Source: Streptomyces sp. ISL-87 (GTDB lineage Bacteria > Actinomycetota > Actinomycetes > Streptomycetales > Streptomycetaceae). Taken from it: a DNA stretch of 64,000 nt. The translations under genes were made by a program, and so were the position numbers. Positions within the stretch are counted from its first letter, which is position 1, and each line of letters opens with the position of its first letter. The notes below the pieces were generated by a model that saw only the letters and a program-made list of their open reading frames with translations, was not told the origin of the DNA and searched no databases. Shown here piece by piece: positions 57,402-64,000 of the stretch. The DNA is taken from positions 18,034 to 82,033 of the forward strand of contig NZ_JAGGOY010000038.1 in assembly GCF_018614095.1 (NCBI RefSeq). Direction: 5' to 3'.

Positions 57402-58313
57402 ATGAGATTCCGTATGCCCGCACGCGGCCTGGGCCGCACCCTCGCGGCTCCGGCGACCGCGGCGGCTCTGGTACTCACCGCAGGTCTGGCCGGTGCCGGT
57501 GCCGGTGCCGCGCACGCCGCGCCCGTACCGGACGGCGCCTTCAACTGGTCCGGAGACCAGGGGGACGGCTGGTCCGACCAGGCCCGCTGGTACGGGACCG
57601 GGCAGGGCGACACCTTCGACGCCACCGCTTCGGCGGACCGCAACTCGGTCCGGGTGGTCATCAACCGTCCGGGCGATTCCTGGACCGCCGAGTTCGCCGC
57701 GCCCGCTGGGCAGGCGCTGGCGGTGGGCACGTACGAGAACGCGGTCAAGGTCCCCGAGATGCCGGGTACGGCCCTCGCCGCTCCGAGCCTGTTCGTCAAC
57801 GGGTACTTCGGCGGCTGCGCCACCCTGAGCGGCCGCTTCGTCATCACGGAGCTCGAATTCGGTGAGGACGGCCTCGTCAAGAAGTTCGCGGCAGGCTACG
57901 AGCAGGACTGCGACGACCGCTCGGAGCTGCTCGGCAGCGTGCAGGTCAGCGACGTGGCGCCGCCGAAGCCGATGGAGCTCGGCATAGCCGTCAACCCCAC
58001 CGGCAAACTGGTCAAGGGCAAGGCCACCCTGAGCGGCACGGTCACCTGCACCAAGCCCGCCCGGCTGCACGTGTTCGGCTCGGTCACCAAGGAGCAGCCC
58101 GCGTACGTGATGGGCGGCTACGGCGTTGAGGTGGACTGCATCCCCGGCAAGGCGATTCCGTGGAAGGCGCCGGTCACCGTGCACACCCCCGAGGCCGGCA
58201 CCCCGCTGGTCAAGGGCGAGGCGAAGGTGAACGCCAACGCGATGGGGAAGGACCCGGACACGGGCACCGACGAGTTCGGCAGCTCGATCGTCTTCGTGAA
58301 GCTCAAGCCGTAG
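57402..58313 (+). CDS. Secreted protein of unknown function, two beta-rich halves
   Basis: 303 residues from ATG 57402 (AGGGGGAAC upstream). A Sec signal peptide ends near GAAHAAP. The N-terminal half resembles exported beta-sandwich proteins (FNWSGDQGDGWSDQARWYG, LFVNGYFGGCATLSGRFVI) and has two Cys. The C-terminal half (from about residue 185) looks like an Ig-like domain (ATLSGTVTCTKPARLHVFGS, VDCIPGKAIPW) with two more Cys. No catalytic motif was seen. It stands alone and is probably an extracellular or wall-associated protein. Confidence 0.82.
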   Translation: MRFRMPARGLGRTLAAPATAAALVLTAGLAGAGAGAAHAAPVPDGAFNWSGDQGDGWSDQARWYGTGQGDTFDATASADRNSVRVVINRPGDSWTAEFAAPAGQALAVGTYENAVKVPEMPGTALAAPSLFVNGYFGGCATLSGRFVITELEFGEDGLVKKFAAGYEQDCDDRSELLGSVQVSDVAPPKPMELGIAVNPTGKLVKGKATLSGTVTCTKPARLHVFGSVTKEQPAYVMGGYGVEVDCIPGKAIPWKAPVTVHTPEAGTPLVKGEAKVNANAMGKDPDTGTDEFGSSIVFVKLKP

Positions 58314-58419
58314 CCGCCCGGGGTCGCGGCGGCGCGGGCTGCCGCGGCCCAGGTCAGGCGCTTGCGGACCGCTGCCGGTCAACTCGGGGGTGACGCTGGG
58401 CTTGTCGATCGATACCTGA

Positions 58420-58479
58420 ACGTCTGTCAGGCCTTCGGATCGAAGGGGCATGGACGATTGCACCGTTGGAACGTCTGTT
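58420..58479. promoter_or_regulatory. Pair of 10-bp direct repeats upstream of the XRE-family gene
   Basis: GAACGTCTGT occurs at 58420-58429 and again at 58470-58479, exactly 50 bases apart, i.e. on about the same helix face. The second copy is embedded in GGAACGTCTGTTACTGTG, which also resembles a -10 region. It is a candidate binding site for the downstream regulator. Confidence 0.4.
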
Positions 58480-58565
58480 ACTGTGCGCGCTCCTGGATGT
58501 TCATCCACCCGTCCATCTTCCTCTCGAGCGCCCCGCGCCCGAGGTCGTTGCGAGGTGTCTTGTAC

Positions 58566-59288
58566 GTGTACAGCACTCCGTTTTCCCCCGTCGAGGCCAG
58601 ATCCGCCCGCGCCCGCATGGGCCTGACGACGGCCCAGGTGGCTCAGTCCATGGCAGCCTGCGGCACGCCGGTCCACCCCGATCTGGTCGCGTCCTGGGAG
58701 CACGGCTCCCGACTGCCGTCGGATCAGCAACTCTTCACCCTCGCAGACGTCTTGTGGTGCGACACGACGGCCCTGATGGGCGTCGAGCCGCGCACCTTGG
58801 CGGAGTACCGGCTGGCCCGCCAGCTCACGGTGGAGCGCCTGGCCTACCGCATAGGCATGGACCCGCACGAGTACCGTGCGGCGGAGGCGGCACAGAACTG
58901 GCATGGAGACACCTGGCAGACCAGGGCGCTGGTGGAGGCCTTGGGCCTCTCCCTGCGCAAGCTCATCGGGATCATGGGCCGGGTCGATGAACTGGCCGGC
59001 CATCTGCGGACGGCCATCGGCGGACGGTGGAAGGTCCATGTCGATCCGGTGGCGGAGATCGTCGTGGTCGACGCGACCAGCGTGGGGGACGCGCTGCGTA
59101 CGATGCACGCCGAGTTCTCGGAGTTCTCGGAGCGGTACATGGGACATCTGGTCGCCCTGAACGACGACGCACGGCTCAAGGAGATCACCGCCGAGCGTGC
59201 CGCTTACTTGACCCGACTCGTCGACCACTTCTGGGAGTTGATCGGCGAGGCCGGCGAGGCACCGCCGTTCCCCACGGGAGGCCGCTGA
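58566..59288 (+). CDS. XRE-family DNA-binding protein with two HTH-like repeats
   Basis: 240 residues from GTG 58566; the exact start is uncertain. Two lambda-repressor-like segments are visible: RARMGLTTAQVAQSMAACG followed by VASWEHGSRLPS (about 12-50), and RLARQLTVERLAYRIGMDPH (about 78-100) followed by QTRALVEALGLSLRKLIG. The C-terminal half (HVDPVAEIVVVDATSVGDAL) is a mixed alpha/beta domain of unknown role. It lies convergent to the NCS2 permease; a regulatory link is possible but not shown. Confidence 0.78.
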   Translation: MYSTPFSPVEARSARARMGLTTAQVAQSMAACGTPVHPDLVASWEHGSRLPSDQQLFTLADVLWCDTTALMGVEPRTLAEYRLARQLTVERLAYRIGMDPHEYRAAEAAQNWHGDTWQTRALVEALGLSLRKLIGIMGRVDELAGHLRTAIGGRWKVHVDPVAEIVVVDATSVGDALRTMHAEFSEFSERYMGHLVALNDDARLKEITAERAAYLTRLVDHFWELIGEAGEAPPFPTGGR

Positions 59289-59409
59289 CGTACGCTCCTG
59301 CGCGTCCCGGGCGCCCGCACGACGGGCCGGGGCCGGGAAGAGACGGCGTCCTCCCGGCCCTGGCCCTGGTGCCGACCTTGCCTGGCCGCAGCCCTGACCG
59401 TGGGGTGCC

Positions 59410-60819
59410 TCAGTGAGCGGGCGCCGCCGCCCCGGCCTCCCCGACGTCGTCCCAGTCGATCTCCATGCTGGTGCGGCTGGTGAAGACGTTGAAGAGCAGA
59501 TTCAAGACGATGGCCGTGACCGCGCCCAGCGTGATGCCGCTGTTGAGCACGGCCCGCAAGTTGTCCGGCATCCGGTCGAAGAACGGCGCGACCGTGGTCG
59601 GCAGCAGTGCCGCGCCGAGACTGACCGCCAGGATCAGGGCGTTGCGCTCCTCACGCAGGTCGACCTTCCCCAGGATCTGGATGCCGACCGCGGCGACCAT
59701 GCCGAACATCGAGATGGCCGCCCCGCCGAGCACCGGGTGGGGGATCGCGGCGACCAGGCTGCCCGCCTTGGGCAACAGCCCCAGGGCGACCATGAACACA
59801 CCGGCCGCGACGACCACGTACCGGCTCATGACCTTGGACATGCGCACCAGGCCGATGTTCTCGGCGAACGCCACGTAGGGGAACGAGTTGAGGACGCCGC
59901 CGAGCACGGTGGCGACGCCATCGGCGCGCAGAGCCCTGGCGACCGTGTCGGTGTCGACCCGCTTGCGGGTGATCTCCCCGATGGCGTAGACGTCCCCGGT
60001 GGTCTCCACCATCGTGATCAGCATGACGACCAGCATGGCGATCACCGGGAGCGGCTCGAACCGCGGCATCCCGTAGTGGAACGGCGTGGTGACCCCGAAC
60101 CAGTCGGTGTCCCGCACCGCCGAGAAGTCGACATCGCCGAAGAGCCATGCGACAGCCGTGCCGGCGATGAGCCCGAGCAGGACGGCGAGGCTACTGAGGA
60201 AAGGTTTCCCCACCCGGGTCACGGCCAGGATGAAGAGGAGGGTGCCCAGCGCGTAGGCGAGGTTCTTCGGATCCCCGTACGCCGGGCTCCCGATCAGCTG
60301 CGCACCGCCGGCCGCGTCCTGGAGGGCCACCGGGATGAGGGTGATGCCGATGATCGTGAGGATCGTACCGATGACGATCGGCGGGAAGTACTTCACGAGC
60401 TTGCTGAAGACCGGAGCGAAGAGGAAGGTCGCTATGCCTGCGGTGATCACCGCCCCGTAGACGACGAGCAGGCCCGCGGTACCGCTGCCCGCCCCGGTGC
60501 CGATGGCGATCATGGGGGAGACCGCGGTGAAGGTGACGCCTTGGACCAAGGGCAGCCTGGCGCCCACCTTCCAGACCCCGAGGGCCTGGATGATCGAGGC
60601 GATACCGCAGGTCAGGAGGTCCGCGTTGATGAGGTGGACGAGCTCTTGGCCGGAGAGCCCCAAGGCGTTCCCGAGGAGGATGGGAACGATGACCGCCGCC
60701 GCGTAGAAGGCGAGGACGTGCTGAAAGCCGTAGAGGGCGAGCTGGGGGATCGGGAGCAACTCGTCGACAGGGTGCGTGTGCTGCTGCCGGGAGGACTGTC
60801 GGGGGACGTGCGTTGCCAT
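59410..60819 (-). CDS. NCS2-family purine (xanthine/uric acid) permease
   Basis: 469 residues from ATG 60819 with about 14 hydrophobic helices. NCS2 signatures include GFQHVLAFYAAAVIVPILLG (QH motif), GPIV-like FPPIVIGTILTIIGITL, the substrate-site METTGDVYAIGEIT and the NSFPYVAFAENIGLV segment (NxG-type). These place it with the COG2233 uric acid/xanthine:H+ symporters rather than with uracil permeases. No purine catabolic gene is adjacent. The ribosome binding site is weak (AAGGCAGAG). Confidence 0.9.
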   Translation of the reverse strand: MATHVPRQSSRQQHTHPVDELLPIPQLALYGFQHVLAFYAAAVIVPILLGNALGLSGQELVHLINADLLTCGIASIIQALGVWKVGARLPLVQGVTFTAVSPMIAIGTGAGSGTAGLLVVYGAVITAGIATFLFAPVFSKLVKYFPPIVIGTILTIIGITLIPVALQDAAGGAQLIGSPAYGDPKNLAYALGTLLFILAVTRVGKPFLSSLAVLLGLIAGTAVAWLFGDVDFSAVRDTDWFGVTTPFHYGMPRFEPLPVIAMLVVMLITMVETTGDVYAIGEITRKRVDTDTVARALRADGVATVLGGVLNSFPYVAFAENIGLVRMSKVMSRYVVVAAGVFMVALGLLPKAGSLVAAIPHPVLGGAAISMFGMVAAVGIQILGKVDLREERNALILAVSLGAALLPTTVAPFFDRMPDNLRAVLNSGITLGAVTAIVLNLLFNVFTSRTSMEIDWDDVGEAGAAAPAH

Positions 60820-61158
60820 CTCTGCCTTGCCTTCGCGAGGTAGGTGAATGAGAAGACCGCCGCCCTCCAGCCCTGGGTGACAGGACGAGGGCAGGCCGGC
60901 TCGTACGAGCCGACGTCGGGCGGTGTTGCCGACACCACGTCGCTCCATACCGCGATTTGGTCCTGGATTGGCAGGACGTCCTTCGATCGATGCACTGAAG
61001 GCGTGCTTCTTCTTGGGATCCGAAGGAAGCTCGACCGAGGTCGCTCACCATAGCCAAATGATGTGTTTCCTCGCGAGTAACCGGGAGGGCCTGGGGCTGC
61101 CCGCGAACGCCGGGCGGCCCCACGCCGCTCGCAAAGCGGGCGTTTCGGGCCCGGCGGC
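60820..61158. other. 339-base gap upstream of the purine permease
   Basis: No gene is supported. A 69-codon open frame (60844-61053) lacks a ribosome binding site and coding bias. On the minus strand the segment holds the permease promoter and leader; AT-richer sequence around 61050-61075 (TGATGTGTTTCC) is a possible operator region. Confidence 0.45.
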
Positions 61159-62061
61159 TCAGCCGCAGAGCCGCGCCACGCGCTCCAGCTCATCCGCCAG
61201 CAGCCCCGGGTCGCGCGGGCCGATGTGCGGAGCGGGCAGTGACCGTACGCGGAAACGGTTGCCCGGGGTCAGCTCGTCGGCCTCCTTGATCATGAGGTCC
61301 TGGAGCGCCGGCGGAATCGTGCGGTCCTCGGTGAACCGCAGATACGTGCGGGGGATCCGGCCCCACTGCTCCGGCAGGCCTCGGGCATCGGTGACACCGA
61401 TCGCGGCCGACTCGTCGGGTTCGAGGATGTTGAGCAGGGTCCGGACCTCGTCGTCGGAGTAGTCCGCGGCCAGCGCCTCCTTGGCGATCCGGAAGAACGC
61501 CGGGTCGCTGGACCGCCAGTTGACCCGGGTGATGCCCAGTTCGGGCGGGGTTTGCACGGCGGCCATCTGGAAGATCGCGCTGGAGGCCCCCTCCGGCGTG
61601 GCCAGGAATTCCGCCATGCTGGACCGCTTGGCGGGGCAGAAGGCTGAGACGTAGACGAGGTGGGAGATCAGCTCGGGCACCTGATTGGCCACCGCGTTGA
61701 GGGTCGCCCCGCCCAGGCTCTGGCCGACCAGGACCACCGGGCCGAGCCGGTGCGCCCGCCGCAGCACACCGGTCACATGGTCGGAGAAATCGGCCAGGGT
61801 CACCTTGCTGATGGGCGAGGGCTCCGTACGCAGGCGCTCCAGGTCCTGCGGGGCCTGGTAGGAGGGCGGAAGGTACGCCCCGGGCCCGTGCCCGGGCAGA
61901 TCGACCGCCACGGCGCGCATCCCGCGCAGGGAGAGCTCGGACAGAACGGGATTCCACGCGTAGGAATTGCTGCCGGACCCGTGGACCAGGACGAAGGTGG
62001 GCGCCGCGGGCCGCGTGTCAGTTGCGTGAATCGTGTCAGTCGTGTCAGTCGTGTCATCCAT
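61159..62061 (-). CDS. Alpha/beta hydrolase (HNL/esterase-like)
   Basis: 300 residues. The alpha/beta-hydrolase fold shows the oxyanion loop FVLVHGSGSNSYAW, nucleophile elbow VGQSLGG (Ser), and a late His in SLPAPHIGPRDPGLL; the acidic member is probably in TEDRTIPP. The compact cap and LVYVSAFCPAKRSSM resemble plant-type hydroxynitrile-lyase/salicylate-esterase relatives found in actinobacteria. The first 16 residues are a Thr/Asp repeat encoded by 9-bp units at about 62014-62060, so the true N-terminus may be a later start. The substrate is unknown. Confidence 0.87.
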   Translation of the reverse strand: MDDTTDTTDTIHATDTRPAAPTFVLVHGSGSNSYAWNPVLSELSLRGMRAVAVDLPGHGPGAYLPPSYQAPQDLERLRTEPSPISKVTLADFSDHVTGVLRRAHRLGPVVLVGQSLGGATLNAVANQVPELISHLVYVSAFCPAKRSSMAEFLATPEGASSAIFQMAAVQTPPELGITRVNWRSSDPAFFRIAKEALAADYSDDEVRTLLNILEPDESAAIGVTDARGLPEQWGRIPRTYLRFTEDRTIPPALQDLMIKEADELTPGNRFRVRSLPAPHIGPRDPGLLADELERVARLCG

Positions 62062-62135
62062 GTGAGCAAGTTAAGAGTTGACCATCCGATGATCATCCAA
62101 ATTCGGCCACGCGGCACCGCGGTCGAGGCCGACAA

Positions 62136-62174
62136 CATGAAGCCCCGGGAGCCAGGGGCTCCCGGGGCTTCATG
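62136..62174. terminator. 18-bp perfect stem-loop between doxX and the hydrolase gene
   Basis: CATGAAGCCCCGGGAGCC (62136-62153) pairs with GGCTCCCGGGGCTTCATG (62157-62174) across a three-base loop. It is the strongest hairpin in the window; no T-tract follows. It lies after the doxX stop on the minus strand. Confidence 0.88.
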
Positions 62175-62322
62175 CACTTCGCTGACCGCCCGGTTAAACG
62201 AAGCACCGCCGTTGTGGTTACGGGGGCCCGCTGATACGAGAACGGTGCGCGCGGATGAGATCGGGCAGGGCGTCACTGGCCCGCGGGCGCTGGTCGCGCG
62301 GCCTCGCGGACGTGAGGGAGTC

Positions 62323-62841
62323 TCAGGTGGCCGGGCTCGGCCGGGAGCCGTGCCGTACGGCCCGGGCTTTGCCCCGGCGCCCGTGCAGCAGCGCGTCCAG
62401 GGACAAGGCAGGGGCGCCGGCCAGGATCAGGGGGGTCCAGGCCATCAGGTAGACCAGGTCATTGCCGTAGTAGTACGGATCGGTCGGCCAGCTGATGGTC
62501 AGCCACAGGCTGAGCGAGATCAGGGCGCCGCCCAGGGCCGCGACCCGCGTCAGCAGACCGGCCAGGGCGCCTAGTCCTACGGCCAACTCGCCGAGGGCCA
62601 TCGCGATGCCGAAGCCGACCGGGCTGTTCAGGGACAGGTCGACCAGCCCGGGTACGGCCGCGGAGCCCCGAACGGCTTCCATCTGCTGCCCGATTGAGCC
62701 GTCTCCTGTGGCCGACAGGAACTCCGGGTCGGTCAGCTTGTCCAGGCCGGCGTAAACGAAGGTGACGCCGAGGAAGAGGCGCAGCGGCAGCAGCGCGTAC
62801 TGGGCTGCCCTGGCGCACAGGTCTGAGGATGTGGTGTTCAC
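62323..62841 (-). CDS. DoxX-family membrane protein
   Basis: 172 residues from GTG 62841 (GTG 62850 is an alternative). Four hydrophobic helices carry the DoxX pattern LLPLRLFLGVTFVYAGLDKL, GELAVGLGALAGLLTRVAAL and TPLILAGAPALSLDALL. DoxX proteins are linked to thiosulfate:quinone oxidoreductases and, in actinobacteria, to membrane oxidoreductase complexes for redox stress. A Rieske lipoprotein is encoded divergently 150 bases away, so a membrane redox pairing is plausible (inference). Confidence 0.85.
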   Translation of the reverse strand: MNTTSSDLCARAAQYALLPLRLFLGVTFVYAGLDKLTDPEFLSATGDGSIGQQMEAVRGSAAVPGLVDLSLNSPVGFGIAMALGELAVGLGALAGLLTRVAALGGALISLSLWLTISWPTDPYYYGNDLVYLMAWTPLILAGAPALSLDALLHGRRGKARAVRHGSRPSPAT

Positions 62842-62991
62842 GTCGTGCACACGGCGCGACCCGGGTTGTGGTTCGGCCGGATCCGGGACGAGTAGGTTGA
62901 ACCGCCGGGCGCATTCTGACGTGTTCCTGCTGAGGCCGGGGAGGCGTGAGATGCTCCGGTGCAGTTCAGGGACGACGAAGGAGATACGGCA

Positions 62992-63441
62992 ATGGACGAC
63001 ACCACACGCCGACGCACGGTCCTCGCGGCAGGCGCCGCCACGCTGGCGGGAGGCGTTCTGAGCGGCTGCGGCAGCGACAGCGGTTCGGGCGGTTCCGACG
63101 GCGCGGCCGGCGCGGGCGGCAACGCGGGAGCCGGGGCCCCGGCGGGCGGCGGCGGCCAGGCGCTCGGGGAGACCTCGGAAATCCCGGTCGGTGGTGGCAA
63201 GGTGTTCAAGGATCAGAAGGTGGTGGTCACGCAGCCGGCGGCCGGGGAGTTCAAGGCGTTCTCGGCAACCTGCACGCATCAGGGCTGCTCGGTCGCTTCG
63301 GTGACGGACGGACACATTGTCTGCCCCTGCCACCAGAGCCATTTCAAGATCGAGGACGGCGCCGTCGCGGGCGGCCCCGCCAACCGCCCTCTCCCGGCGG
63401 CGAAGATAACCATCGACGGCACCAAGATCTCCCTCGGCTAA
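62992..63441 (+). CDS. Rieske 2Fe-2S lipoprotein with twin-arginine signal
   Basis: 149 residues from ATG 62992 (GGAG eight bases upstream). TRRRTVLAAGAATLAGGVLSGC combines a twin-arginine signal with a lipobox (Cys at about 28), read here in two parts, so it is folded before export and lipid-anchored. A Gly/Ser/Ala linker leads to the Rieske domain with cluster motifs CTHQGCS and CPCHQSHF. Stand-alone Rieske lipoproteins of this kind are common in Streptomyces; the electron partner is unknown, and the divergent doxX gene is a candidate. Confidence 0.92.
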   Translation: MDDTTRRRTVLAAGAATLAGGVLSGCGSDSGSGGSDGAAGAGGNAGAGAPAGGGGQALGETSEIPVGGGKVFKDQKVVVTQPAAGEFKAFSATCTHQGCSVASVTDGHIVCPCHQSHFKIEDGAVAGGPANRPLPAAKITIDGTKISLG

Positions 63442-63613
63442 AGCTCTGGATGCCGGGCGGCCTCGGCCGCCCGGCGCAGGAGCACCCGGACTCAGCGCCG
63501 CCTTGCCGGCGCCCGGCGCCGATGGGCTTCGCGCCGGCGGCGGGCCGCCTCCACCGCCTTAGCGCTGCGGAAAGCCGCGGCGTCCTCACACCCGGCCGAA
63601 AGGCGCCCGCCTG

Positions 63614-63757
63614 GGTCCGGCTGCTCGTTGATCGGCTGGTTCCGGACGAGTTGTGGGGTGCTGTTCCGGCGGGTGGTACCGCCGACGGAGGTGAGGCGGC
63701 CGCAGGGTGGGGGTGTGCCGACGCCGGACGGGTGACGGTGAGACTCTGGCGGGGATG
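63614..63757 (+). mobile_element. Degenerate 5' fragment of an IS5-type transposase
   Basis: VRLLVDRLVPDELW (63614-63655) continues, after skipping one base, as LFRRVVPPTEVRRPQGGG and then, after another shift, DGETLAG. This order (PDELW, RRPQGGG) is typical of the N-terminus of IS5-family (IS1647-like) transposases of Streptomyces. Only about 45 codons remain, frameshifted twice. Terminal repeats were not identified. Confidence 0.6.
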
Positions 63758-63908
63758 CCCGCCGTGGCGAAGGCGGCCTGGGCTGCGGGACTGTGCGAGA
63801 AGGCAGCTGGAGCACACGAGATCAACCGCGTGCGACGAACCGAGCAGAGGGCTGCTCACACCACTGCAGCCCACCGTTAGAAACGAAGCCTGAGTGCCAA
63901 CGCCGTGG

Positions 63909-64000
63909 TCAGTTGATGGATTCGCCGTCGTGGCTGCCGCGCACGCACTTCCAAATGCCGGCACCGGAGTCGTACTCCACCGTTCCGCCACCCTTCACAC
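63909..64000 (-). CDS. 3' end of a gene running off the window edge
   Basis: On the minus strand an open frame from the window edge reads VKGGGTVEYDSGAGIWKCVR, then GSHDGESIN and a TGA at 63909-63911. About 29 residues are visible. Gly/Trp/Cys content and small size of motifs suggest a secreted or lectin-like C-terminus, but the family cannot be named. Confidence 0.55.
   Translation of the reverse strand, partial: VKGGGTVEYDSGAGIWKCVRGSHDGESIN

Noticed and set aside
63344..63991. Minus-strand 215-codon frame across the IS scar
   Set aside because: Overlaps the Rieske gene and the transposase fragment antisense; Ser/Arg/Pro-rich, no motifs.

Overview
The window is GC-rich DNA with strong G/C bias at third codon positions, many GTG starts, 4-base stop/start overlaps (GTGA, ATGA) and actinobacterial gene families (SigB/F-type sigma factor, DUF4360, DUF6381, RheA-type repressor, Mrp antiporter genes, large Ser/Thr kinase). 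It is almost certainly Streptomyces chromosome. The lipstatin-type operon suggests Streptomyces toxytricini or a relative, but the species cannot be fixed from the sequence alone.

Layout. 0.1-10.5 kb: an AI-2E family membrane protein, then a galactose/galactoside utilisation locus. On the minus strand it has an ABC importer (binding lipoprotein, double ATPase, permease) and a secreted GH27 alpha-galactosidase; divergently it has a DeoR-type regulator, galT and galK. 10.8-20.0 kb: a compact six-gene operon whose order (two KASIII-like proteins, AMP-ligase, 3-beta-HSD-like reductase, C-A-PCP NRPS, formyltransferase) matches the described lstABCDEF lipstatin operon. It should make an alpha-branched beta-lactone carrying an N-formyl amino acid ester. 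20.2-24.4 kb: two tandem secreted DUF4360 proteins, a TetR protein with a broken DNA-binding domain fused to a membrane segment, a mycothiol-type DinB protein and an MpaB-family oxygenase.

24.5-38.1 kb: a stress-response region. It holds CsbD, a PRC-barrel protein, a YbdK ligase, a STAS anti-anti-sigma factor, two HATPase proteins, a SigB/F-type sigma factor, a hemerythrin protein and a DUF6381 protein. Several of these have upstream GNNT-N14/16-GGGT(A/C) sequences that look like SigB-class promoters. Inside it is a decaying Mrp antiporter locus (frameshifted mrpE, 33-codon mrpF stub, intact mrpC and mrpD). 38.5-42.3 kb: a three-subunit molybdenum aldehyde oxidoreductase of PaoABC type. 42.3-47.5 kb: a class II amidotransferase, a small unknown protein, and an unusual respiratory set (stand-alone cytochrome b, facing oxidase subunits I and IV).

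47.7-64.0 kb: RNase HI with a zinc-knuckle-like tail, a beta-lactamase-family remnant, a P450, an 812-residue kinase-like/flippase-like membrane protein, a Ser/Thr kinase, an orphan rheA with two operator palindromes, an L,D-transpeptidase, a secreted protein, an XRE regulator, an NCS2 purine permease, an alpha/beta hydrolase, DoxX, a Rieske lipoprotein, an IS remnant and the 3' end of another gene. Short tandem repeats (8-36 bp units) recur across the window, both in gene leaders and inside enzymes, including four lst genes. No tRNA, rRNA or CRISPR array was seen.
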